Source: Spartobacteria bacterium (lineage in GTDB: Bacteria > Verrucomicrobiota > Verrucomicrobiia > Chthoniobacterales > Chthoniobacteraceae). Taken from it: a DNA stretch of 6,980 nucleotides. Under the pieces are notes generated by a model. The model saw nothing but the letters and a program-made list of their open reading frames with translations, did not search any database and was not told the DNA's origin. Of the stretch, positions 1 through 6,173 are shown piece by piece. Location: assembly GCA_025355595.1 (NCBI GenBank), contig JANXZI010000650.1, positions 1-6,980 on the forward strand. The letters run 5' to 3'. The position numbers and the translations under genes were made by a program. Each line of letters begins with the position of its first letter. Position 1 is the stretch's first letter.

Positions 1-1578
1 ATCGAGGTAATACTGGTAGTCGCCCGCGTAGGGCGTGAGCTGGCCGGCGCTGATGTGCAGCACGGTGCTGGCGACGCGGCGGATGAAATGTACGTCGTGG
101 CTGATGAAGATGACCGTGCCCTCGTACTGCTCCAGCGCGCCGATGAGCGCATCAATGCTCGGGATGTCGAGATGCGTCGTCGGCTCGTCGAGCAGCATGA
201 GGTTCGGCGGATCGAGCAGCAGCCGCGCGAGCGCGAGGCGCGATTTTTCCCCGCCGGATAAAACGGCGACTGGCTTAAACACATCGTCGCCGCGGAAGAG
301 GAACGATCCGAGCACCGTGCGCGAAACCTGTTCGCCGGGACGCGACGGAAGATCCTGCGCGGTCTCGAGCACCGTCTGCCGCAGATTGAGCTGCTCGACG
401 CGGTTCTGCGCGAAATATCCCACGCGCACATTGTGCCCCACGATCCGCTCGCCGCGCTGCACTTCGAGATTGCCCGCGAGCAATTTGATCAGCGTGGATT
501 TGCCCGCGCCATTCGGCCCCACGAGCACCGTGCGCTGGTGGCGCTCCGCCTCGAAATTCAGCCCGCGATACACGACCAGCTCACCGCCATCGCTGGTTTT
601 GTAGGCGTGATCCACATCCTTCAGCGTGATCACGCGGTGCCCACTGCGCGGGGGCTGCGGGAAGCTGAACCGCACGCGCGCGTCCGCCTCGGGCGGCGCC
701 TCCAGCAGATCCATGCGCTCGATTTGCTTCAGCTTGCTCTGCGCCTGCGTGGCCTTGCTCGCCTTGGCGCGGAAGCGATCCACGAAATCCTGCAACCGCT
801 CGATCTCGCGCTGCTGATTCGCGTAGGCCGCCGCGTGCTGCTCGTCGCGCGCCACTTTCTGCGCGACGTAGGCATCGTAATTCCCGCGGTATTTGAACAG
901 CCGGCAGCGCGAAATTTCCACGATGTCACGCACAAGCTGATTCAGAAAATCACGGTCATGCGAAATCATGAGGATCGCGCCGGGATAGCCGCGCAGGTAT
1001 TCGCGGAACCACTCGAGCGACTCGAGATCGAGATGGTTCGTCGGCTCGTCGAGCAGCAGCAAATCCGGCTCCTGCGTGAGCAGCCGCGCGAGGTGCGCGC
1101 GCATGATCCAGCCGCCGCTCAGCGCCTTCGCCGGGCGGTCCACATCACGCTCACGAAAGGCGAGGCCCGACAGGATGCGCTTCGCCTTCGCCGTCAGCGC
1201 GTGCCCGTCATTTTCCGCAAAATCGCCGAGCGCCTCGTGGTACTCCTCGCTGTCCGTATCGCCCGCCGCCTCGCAGCGGCGGATCGTGTCCCGCGCCTTG
1301 ATGATCTCCGGCGTCGCGCCCGTCGCGAGATCCACCACCGTCTCATTGCCCACCGCCGCGCTCTCCTGCGGGAGAAAGCCGAACGTGATCCCGCGCTCCA
1401 TCGAGATGCGCCCCTCATCCGGCGAATCCTCGCCGAGGATGATCGAGAACAGCGTGGACTTCCCCGCGCCATTCGCGCCGACGAGCCCGATGCGATCGCC
1501 ACGGTTCACCTGCAACGAGGCACCCTCGAAAAGCACGCGCCCCGAGAAGGATTTGGAGATGGCGGAAATGGTCAGCAT
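1..1578 (-). CDS. ABC-F family ATP-binding protein, YheS/YdiF-like, C-terminus cut by window edge
   Basis: The minus-strand reading from ATG at 1578 stays open for 526 codons to the window edge. It has two ATP-binding cassettes and no membrane segments, the mark of the ABC-F group. In the family these proteins bind the ribosome E site and act in translation or antibiotic protection. Cassette 1: Walker A GANGAGKST at residues 34-42, Q-loop Gln71, signature LSGGW at 153-157, Walker B ending in DEPTNHLD at 177-184, switch His207. Cassette 2: Walker A GPNGAGKST at 354-362, Gln391, signature LSGGE at 440-444, DEPTTHLD at 464-471, His494. Between them lies the basic helical linker (about 240-290, with RFRAKASKATQAQSKLK), typical of YheS/YdiF-type members. 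There is no EttA-style arm insert. The start gives the standard ABC-F opening MLTISAISKSF, and no Shine-Dalgarno is seen before it. If YheS-sized, about 100 residues lie outside the window. The subfamily is inferred; the family is firm. Confidence -1.
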   Translation of the reverse strand, partial: MLTISAISKSFSGRVLFEGASLQVNRGDRIGLVGANGAGKSTLFSIILGEDSPDEGRISMERGITFGFLPQESAAVGNETVVDLATGATPEIIKARDTIRRCEAAGDTDSEEYHEALGDFAENDGHALTAKAKRILSGLAFRERDVDRPAKALSGGWIMRAHLARLLTQEPDLLLLDEPTNHLDLESLEWFREYLRGYPGAILMISHDRDFLNQLVRDIVEISRCRLFKYRGNYDAYVAQKVARDEQHAAAYANQQREIERLQDFVDRFRAKASKATQAQSKLKQIERMDLLEAPPEADARVRFSFPQPPRSGHRVITLKDVDHAYKTSDGGELVVYRGLNFEAERHQRTVLVGPNGAGKSTLIKLLAGNLEVQRGERIVGHNVRVGYFAQNRVEQLNLRQTVLETAQDLPSRPGEQVSRTVLGSFLFRGDDVFKPVAVLSGGEKSRLALARLLLDPPNLMLLDEPTTHLDIPSIDALIGALEQYEGTVIFISHDVHFIRRVASTVLHISAGQLTPYAGDYQYYLD

Positions 1579-1674
1579 ATTTTTGCGGGCGGGGAATGCA
1601 CACCATCGGCGCGCAGACGGCACGGAAAATCGCAGGCGGTCCGGATCTCGAACAGTTGAAAAAATGCGCGGCCT

Positions 1675-1702
1675 CATTCCGAATCCCAAATTTCAAGTTC
1701 AG
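1675..1702. repeat. Degenerate heptamer repeat between the ABC-F gene and the 237-residue gene
   Basis: Four consecutive 7-base units can be read on the plus strand: cattccg, aatccca, aatttca, agttcag. The middle two are clearly alike and the outer two are degenerate. The array lies in the 158-base gap (1579-1736) upstream of the ABC-F start. A possible weak inverted partner is the stretch around 1650-1664 (gaac, a 2-base insert, then ttgaaa), but the pairing is short. The rest of the gap shows no clear terminator or promoter. This is the weakest of the three heptamer sites; it is called because the other two gaps show the same period. Confidence -1.
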
Positions 1703-1736
1703 CCCGCACACCGGGCACAGCGCACTGACGGGACGT

Positions 1737-2450
1737 TCACTGTCCGATGCCGGACGCGGGATGTTCCCCATCGCCCAGCAGGAGGATGCGTTCCCTTTTT
1801 CCGGCATAGTCGAGCGCATGGAAAATGCGGATCTCATCCACCCGGCGCGCGGCGTTCAGTGCATCGAGTAGCCGCGTGTACTGAGCGGCGAGCTGCGTGG
1901 TTTCGAGATAGCGCCCACGGAGATTCGGATCGGAATACGCGTTCGGATTTTCGCGCTGGAAAAGGTGGAAGCGCAGCCAGCGGCGGTCCGTGCGCGAGAT
2001 GCGCTGCGTCTTGCGGAAGAACGCCGTAAAGAGCACCAGCACGAGATACGTGTCCACCCGCGCCTGAAGTTCGAGATTGCGCGCGAAGTCCTCGGCGGTG
2101 ATGTCGCGCTCGCCGCGCCGGAACGCGAGCGCCGCGTGCAGCGCGTGATCGATCTCCTCCACGAACGCGATGACATGGCCGATGTTCGAGTCGCTCAGCC
2201 CGCGCCGCGGGTCGTGGTGTTCGAGCTGCTCGATGAGCCAGCGCGAATAGTAGATCCCGATGAAAAGATGGTCCCCGCTGTGCCGCAGGAAGGTGCGCGC
2301 GATCTCGCTCAACTCCCGCGCCTGCGCACCCGCGAGCCGCGTGAGATGCGCGCAGCGTTCCCTGCCGATCAGGCAGTCCTCCAGCGCCACGCCGCTCGCG
2401 GCGTACGTGCGTTCGAGGAGGCGCGTGATGTCGGCGAAGAGCGTGTTCAT
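1737..2450 (-). CDS. Conserved-looking hypothetical protein, 237 residues, function unknown
   Basis: I do not recognise a named family. The reading from ATG at 2450 to TGA at 1737-1739 gives 237 residues with no signal peptide or hydrophobic membrane-length segment, so it is probably cytoplasmic. It looks mostly helical. Visible features are a stretch with GDHLFIGIYYSRWLIEQLEHH (about residues 58-78), a central VIAFVEEIDHALHAAL helix (about 93-108), ELQARVDTYLVLVLFTAFF (about 127-145) and a basic region RTDRRWLRFHLFQ (about 153-165). The aligned His and Asp/Glu residues might bind a metal, but no known motif is met. It sits between the 235-residue gene (106 bases upstream) and the ABC-F gene (158 bases downstream), all in the same direction, so co-transcription is possible. 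The start is weakly supported: the bases before the ATG read CACCTCCTCCC, the reverse of a ribosome binding site. Coding status is inferred from a coherent sequence and the gene layout. Confidence -1.
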   Translation of the reverse strand: MNTLFADITRLLERTYAASGVALEDCLIGRERCAHLTRLAGAQARELSEIARTFLRHSGDHLFIGIYYSRWLIEQLEHHDPRRGLSDSNIGHVIAFVEEIDHALHAALAFRRGERDITAEDFARNLELQARVDTYLVLVLFTAFFRKTQRISRTDRRWLRFHLFQRENPNAYSDPNLRGRYLETTQLAAQYTRLLDALNAARRVDEIRIFHALDYAGKRERILLLGDGEHPASGIGQ

Positions 2451-2463
2451 GGGAGGAGGTGAA

Positions 2464-2576
2464 ATGACGGATGACGAACGACGGATGACGAAGCTGCACC
2501 ACTGCGAAGGCCGCGCGCCCTCGGAGTTCTTTCATTCATCGTTGGAAGTTTTTTCGTCATTCCTCATTCGTCATCC
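2464..2576. repeat. Inverted pair of heptamer arrays between the two hypothetical genes
   Basis: The left array, 2464-2491, is four 7-base units: atgacgg, atgacga, acgacgg, atgacga. The right array, 2555-2575, is three units on the plus strand: cgtcatt, cctcatt, cgtcatc, which are the complement of the left units. Comparing 2469-2491 with the reverse complement of 2554-2576 gives 20 matches in 23. The arms are separated by 62 bases with no obvious gene. The right arm overlaps the last codons (M-T-N-E-E) and stop of the 235-residue gene, and the left arm ends 13 bases before the start of the 237-residue gene. No T-run follows either arm, so a classic intrinsic terminator is not supported, though the transcript could fold here. 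Confidence -1.
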
Positions 2577-3264
2577 CGCCGAGGATCAGCGACGGCGCTT
2601 CATCCAAATGCAGATGCCGCTCCGCAGTCTCGTTCAGAGCGAGGCGCAAGTCGTGGAAGCGCTCGCTCAGCTCCTCGAAGACCGGCGACAGTGCGTGCTG
2701 CCGCGCGAAAGGATGCCCCGCGGCCGAGTGGAAATTTGCCGCGCCCACGCCCTCGAAAAATCCCATGTCCGGCCCCCCGCGGCGGCTGCGGCTCTCGACG
2801 CGATCCTGGAAGACGCCCGAGATGAAGAGCGTGTAGTTCCCGATGTGCGCGCGCAGCAGGAAGCTCTGCGACGGCGACGCCTTTTGTAACGCGAGCAGCA
2901 GGTCGCTCACATACTGCTGCGTCCCGTGACCCGCGCCGCCCGGCGCGCGCATCCGCTCGGTCACGGAGAAATTTTCCAGCAGCGACGCGAGGTAGTCGCA
3001 CGTCTCGCGGTTCGAGATTCCGCGATCCTTCAGCACATGACGCAGCAGGATGTAAAAGTAGCACTGCGGCGAGATGCGGAGTTGCGCGTCCCCTTGCAGC
3101 ACGGCTTGGAAAAGCGTCTCGCTGTCGAGGATCGTGTCGCGCATCTCCTCGTCCGTGAGGAGCTGTGCCAGCGTCGAGGAGTTGTTCCTCCCCGCGCCGA
3201 GCGTGCCGGCGATAAATTCGAAATCCGAAGCGGTGAGGCGTTCCCGACAGTTTGGAGTTATCAT
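2557..3264 (-). CDS. Hypothetical protein, 235 residues, function unknown
   Basis: I do not recognise a characterised family. ATG at 3264 to TGA at 2557-2559 gives 235 residues. An in-frame TGA lies only two codons upstream of that ATG, so the start cannot be further out. There is no signal peptide or membrane helix, and the protein looks soluble and mainly helical. Recognisable stretches are RDTILDSETLFQAVL (about 42-56), ISPQCYFYILLRHVLKDRG (about 64-82), YVSDLLLALQ (about 117-126), LRAHIGNYTLFISGVFQDR (about 136-154) and a C-terminal helix PVFEELSERFHDLRLALNE (about 193-211). The LFISGVF then FFEGVGAANF pattern reminds me of uncharacterised bacterial proteins in which a similar stretch precedes an F/Y-Y-x-x-x-G motif, but that is from memory and untested. 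The last five residues (MTNEE) and the stop are supplied by the heptamer repeat, so the original C-terminus may have differed. It is the first gene of the leftward group. Confidence -1.
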   Translation of the reverse strand: MITPNCRERLTASDFEFIAGTLGAGRNNSSTLAQLLTDEEMRDTILDSETLFQAVLQGDAQLRISPQCYFYILLRHVLKDRGISNRETCDYLASLLENFSVTERMRAPGGAGHGTQQYVSDLLLALQKASPSQSFLLRAHIGNYTLFISGVFQDRVESRSRRGGPDMGFFEGVGAANFHSAAGHPFARQHALSPVFEELSERFHDLRLALNETAERHLHLDEAPSLILGGMTNEE

Positions 3265-3279
3265 CGGAAGTCAGACTCT

Positions 3280-3308
3280 AGCATCGCGAATGCCATTCGA
3301 TTTTTCAA
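3280..3308 (-). promoter_or_regulatory. Possible weak sigma-70-like promoter for the leftward gene group
   Basis: On the minus strand TTGAAA (plus 3303-3308) matches five of six bases of a -35 box. After 17 bases GATGCT (plus 3280-3285) matches three of six bases of a -10 box, including the key A and final T. It would start transcription within about ten bases of the ATG at 3264, giving an almost leaderless message, which would agree with the missing Shine-Dalgarno. The match is weak, and -10/-35 rules from E. coli may not hold in this organism. Confidence -1.
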
Positions 3309-3358
3309 TGTATGTTCCCTCTGGCAGTGAATGCTTCGAGATCGCATCGCGACGCCAT
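3281..3358. promoter_or_regulatory. Near-duplicate 15-16-base motif and short dyad in the divergent control region
   Basis: GCATCGCGAATGCCAT at 3281-3296 recurs as GCATCGCGACGCCAT at 3344-3358. The first nine bases are identical, followed by one missing base and one mismatch. The start-to-start distance is 63 bases, close to six turns of B-DNA, so a protein could bind both copies on the same face. The first copy overlaps a dyad, cgaatg (3287-3292), one base, cattcg (3294-3299). These lie between the two divergent gene groups, where operator sites are expected. No regulator is identified, and the second copy would be inside the coding sequence if the AsmA-like gene began at its most upstream ATG (3312). 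Confidence -1.
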
Positions 3359-3416
3359 GATGCGTGTGCGTTTTCCTCCAGCCTTTGCATTTTCCCGCGC
3401 GGAGAAATGGTTGGCG

Positions 3417-6008
3417 ATGGCGCGCGCTTCGCGGGATGCTCGCGGGGTGCGGCGCTTCCTGCATATCCTATTTCTCCTCTTGCTGCTCACGGCAGGAATC
3501 GGCGGACGCTACCTGTATAATCGCGGGCTCACGAAGTCGTGGCGCGAGTGGGTGGTGCAGGAGGTGCGCAAGCACGGCGTCGAAGTCTCATTCACGCGCC
3601 TCACCGTGCGGCCGTTCCGCGGCCTCGTGGCGAAGGACGTGAAATTCTTCGACTCGCCCGCGCGCAACCGCGTGGTCGCGCAGATGAACGAGATGGTCAT
3701 CGAGGCGAACTACGCGAACGCCGCGAAACACAAACCCTTCCTCGACGCGCTCACGCTCGTGGATACGACGCTGCAAATCCCGCTCGACGCGCAGAACCCG
3801 TTCGGCCCCGCGCTGCGCGTGGACCGGCTGAATGCGCGCATCCTTTTCCCGCCCGACCAGGTGCAGATCACACGGCTGGATGCGATCATCGCCGGCATCC
3901 GCGTACGCGCGAGCGGCAGCGTGCTTCTGCCGCCGGGCGTCTCGTTTGCGAGGGAAAAAAACGGCGGAAGCCCCGCGCTCGCGGAGACGCTCGTGCGCGA
4001 ACTCGCCGCGCTGCGCTACGAGGGCGCGCGGCCGACGCTCACGGTGCGATTCAGCGGCGACCTCGGGAAGCCGGGCGACCTCGCGGTCGAGGCGGAATTC
4101 AACGGCGAAAAAATCCGCCGTGGCCGCTACGCGCTCGCCTCCCTCGCACTCGCCGCGACCTGGCAGAACGATGTGCTGCTGCTCCAGCGCCTCGATGCGG
4201 CGGACGCGAAGGGCCGCCTGCAGGCTTCCGGCAGCCTCGACCCGAAGACGCGCACCGCGGAACTGCGCCTGCGCTCGAGCCTCGATCTCCCCGCGCTGCT
4301 GCGCGCAGCGAATGTGAACGCCCTCGCGGGCACCGTGAAGGCCCTCGCGGATTTCACGTTCCCGTTTCCACCCCGGCTCGATCTCACCGCGCGCGCGGAA
4401 TTTTCCAAGGAGCCCGGAACGCCGCCGAAATTCCACATGCTCGGCCACGCCGGCGTCGGAAAATTCCAGTACGGCGGCGTGCCCTTTGAGTCGCTGAGCG
4501 CCGACCTCTCGTGGGATGGCCGGCGCTGGGCCGTGCGCGATTTTTCGCTGCTGCATGAAAATGGCGGGGAACTCACCGGAAACGCGCAGCAGGACTTCGA
4601 CTCCGCGGGCGGCGGCGACTTCCGCCTCGGCCTCGTGAGCAGCCTCTCGCCGCAAGTCATCGCGCCGCTGCTCGATCCCGACCTGCGCGCGAAACTCGCA
4701 CTCGTGAAATTCACCGACCCGCCGCGCATCACGCTCAGCGCACGCGGCACCGCACCCGGTCGCGCCACGCTCTCCGCCGCCGGCGAGGCGAAGCTCGGGC
4801 GCACGACCTTCGAGGCCGCCGAGGCAGGCAGCGCCGACGTGACTTTCCGCTTCAACGCCGGCGTGACAAGCGGGATGCTTAAACTCGGTCGCACCACTTT
4901 CCACGGCGTGGACGCAAGCAGCGCCGAGACGACTTTCCGCCACGACGGCAGCGCGACGAGCGGCAATCTCAAACTCGGCCGCACGATCTACCACGGCATC
5001 GAGGCGCGCAGTACCGAGGCCGCATTCCGCTACGATGACCGCGTGCTCACGCTCGACACCTTCGATCTCACCCGCGCCGAGGGCAGTGCGAAGGGCGGCC
5101 TCGCCGTGGATTTCAAGACCGGCATCTTCACCTTCAAGGATGTGCGCACCACGGTGCATCCCGCCGAGGTCGCGCAATGGATCGGCCCCGAGCTCGTGCA
5201 GGACGTGAAGCCCTACCGCTTCGGAAAAAAACCGCCGTCGCTCCGGCTCGACGGCACGCTCGACCCGCGCAAAGGCGGCACGCAGACGCGCCTCACCGTC
5301 CTCGCCGACGCGCCCGGCGGGATGGACTACACATTTTGCAAAAAGGATCTCCACTTCACCAACCTCAACGGACGGCTTTTCTTCACGGACGAACGGCTCA
5401 AGCTGATCGGCGTGCGCGGCGAATTGCTCGACGGCACGCTGGCCACCGACGGCGACATCTCCCTCGTCAAAGGCAAGCCCGGCGAGACCCTCGCCGTGGG
5501 CGTCGCCGGCATTGATTTTGCAAAGCTCTCGAAGCTCTACTTCGGCTTCGATGACTCGAAGGGAAAGCTCGACGGCACCTGCTCCTTCACCGGCAAGGGC
5601 GACGACGCAGCCACGCTTCGCGGCGACGGCGAGATGTCCGTCACCGATGGAAATGTCTTCGCCATCCCGTTCCTCGGGCCGCTCAGCGACATCCTGAACA
5701 AAATCGTCCCCGGCATGGGCATCAGCCGCGCGCGCAAGGCCACCGCAAAATTTTCCATGGCCGACGGCATCCTCACTAACAAGGACCTCATCATCGAAGG
5801 CAACGGCTTCTCGATGTTCGGCGGCGGCCGCATCTGGCTGATCGAGGACAAGCTCGACTACGACATCCGCATCAATGCGAGAGGCCTCCCCGGCGTGCTG
5901 CTTTTCCCCGTGAGCAAGCTGCTCGAATACCGCGCCACCTCGAAATTCTCAAAACCCGAGTGGCACCTGCGCGTCGTCCCGCGCTTCACCGGCGAAAAGG
6001 CGCCGTGA
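3417..6008 (+). CDS. AsmA-like membrane-anchored protein, 863 residues, probable envelope lipid homeostasis
   Basis: A short basic N-terminus (MARASRDARGVRR) is followed by one hydrophobic helix at about residues 14-34, then a long region rich in alternating strands. This is the layout of AsmA-family proteins, anchored in the inner membrane with the rest in the periplasm. Residues about 715-855 match the AsmA-like C-terminal region: a GxGxMSVTDGNVFAIPFLGPLSDIL-type stretch, then ATAKFSMADGILTNKDLIIEG, then GGGRIWLIEDKLDYDIRI. Relatives such as AsmA, TamB and YhdP are linked to lipid movement between membranes; the role here is inferred. Residues 459-546 hold a threefold 30-residue repeat. I chose ATG 3417 because it places the basic residues directly before the helix and has GGAGAA about 12 bases upstream. 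ATGs at 3312, 3357 and 3360 would add up to 35 residues. A large divergent ORF on the other strand is a composition shadow. galE follows after 165 bases in the same direction. Confidence -1.
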   Translation: MARASRDARGVRRFLHILFLLLLLTAGIGGRYLYNRGLTKSWREWVVQEVRKHGVEVSFTRLTVRPFRGLVAKDVKFFDSPARNRVVAQMNEMVIEANYANAAKHKPFLDALTLVDTTLQIPLDAQNPFGPALRVDRLNARILFPPDQVQITRLDAIIAGIRVRASGSVLLPPGVSFAREKNGGSPALAETLVRELAALRYEGARPTLTVRFSGDLGKPGDLAVEAEFNGEKIRRGRYALASLALAATWQNDVLLLQRLDAADAKGRLQASGSLDPKTRTAELRLRSSLDLPALLRAANVNALAGTVKALADFTFPFPPRLDLTARAEFSKEPGTPPKFHMLGHAGVGKFQYGGVPFESLSADLSWDGRRWAVRDFSLLHENGGELTGNAQQDFDSAGGGDFRLGLVSSLSPQVIAPLLDPDLRAKLALVKFTDPPRITLSARGTAPGRATLSAAGEAKLGRTTFEAAEAGSADVTFRFNAGVTSGMLKLGRTTFHGVDASSAETTFRHDGSATSGNLKLGRTIYHGIEARSTEAAFRYDDRVLTLDTFDLTRAEGSAKGGLAVDFKTGIFTFKDVRTTVHPAEVAQWIGPELVQDVKPYRFGKKPPSLRLDGTLDPRKGGTQTRLTVLADAPGGMDYTFCKKDLHFTNLNGRLFFTDERLKLIGVRGELLDGTLATDGDISLVKGKPGETLAVGVAGIDFAKLSKLYFGFDDSKGKLDGTCSFTGKGDDAATLRGDGEMSVTDGNVFAIPFLGPLSDILNKIVPGMGISRARKATAKFSMADGILTNKDLIIEGNGFSMFGGGRIWLIEDKLDYDIRINARGLPGVLLFPVSKLLEYRATSKFSKPEWHLRVVPRFTGEKAP
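4791..5054 (+). repeat. Tandem 90-base repeat (30 residues) within the AsmA-like gene, three copies
   Basis: Copies are 4791-4880, 4881-4970 and a 28-residue third copy from 4971. Each begins KLGRT (KLGRTTF, KLGRTTF, KLGRTIY) and contains an x-A/S-E/D-x-T/A-x-F-R segment. Copy 1 and copy 2 share 17 of 30 residues and, by hand count, about 65 of 90 bases. Copies 2 and 3 share 13 of the first 23 residues. The repeat lengthens the strand-rich groove-like region by whole structural units, as expected if a beta unit was duplicated in frame. The third copy runs smoothly into the normal downstream sequence. Confidence -1.
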
Positions 6009-6024
6009 CCGCCGCCTTCGCCCC

Positions 6025-6105
6025 GTGGCTGGTGAAAGGTGACTGGTCCTCCGGTTTTCCGCGAGTCACTCGTGAGCGGAACACCAGTCACTTTTCACCA
6101 GTCAC
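6025..6105. repeat. 81-base heptamer-repeat hairpin between the AsmA-like gene and galE
   Basis: The right side reads as 7-base units accagtc, acttttc, accagtc, accagtc (6083-6110). The left side, 6025-6047, is their inverted form: 6030-6047 matches the reverse complement of 6083-6100 in 17 of 18 positions, and with five more base pairs outside it the outer stem is 21 of 23. Inside, gtt and ccgc (6054-6056, 6059-6062) pair with gcggaac (6076-6082), which joins the outer right arm directly, leaving a six-base bulge (6048-6053). The loop is 6063-6075. The stem begins 16 bases after the AsmA-like stop. No T-run follows, so it is not a textbook terminator, though it could stop or protect a transcript. 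No target-site duplication is seen at its ends. Confidence -1.
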
Positions 6106-6173
6106 CAGTCACAGCCGTGAACACGCACACCTCCCGGCTTCACAACCACCGCCCGACCCGCTAACTCCAGCCC

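Noticed and set aside
433..1659. Long plus-strand open frame of 408 residues
   Set aside because: It lies opposite the ABC-F gene, whose motifs are unmistakable. The translation is arginine/alanine-rich with no domain, as expected from the reverse strand of GC-rich coding DNA.
1415..1837. Minus-strand frame of 140 residues with a CPVCG zinc-like motif
   Set aside because: It overlaps both neighbouring genes out of frame, the motif falls in intergenic DNA, and the next residues are a translated heptamer repeat. A single CxxC is not enough.
1834..2535. Minus-strand frame of 233 residues overlapping the 237-residue gene
   Set aside because: Arginine/alanine-rich out-of-frame reading. Its N-terminal part translates the heptamer repeat, a common source of false proteins.
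2464..2576. CRISPR array
   Set aside because: The repeat unit is only seven bases, units are directly adjacent without spacers, and arms are inverted. No cas gene is in the window.
3312..3416. N-terminal extension of the AsmA-like protein from ATG 3312
   Set aside because: It would put 35 extra residues before the basic patch and membrane helix, no ribosome binding site precedes it, and it covers the divergent control region.
3588..5354. Long minus-strand open frame of 588 residues
   Set aside because: Antisense to the AsmA-like gene, low complexity (glutamate, arginine, alanine) and no recognisable domain. The plus-strand product has a membrane anchor and the AsmA C-terminal region.
6025..6105. 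Classic Rho-independent terminator
   Set aside because: The stem is strong but no T-run follows on either strand, and the loop region is long.
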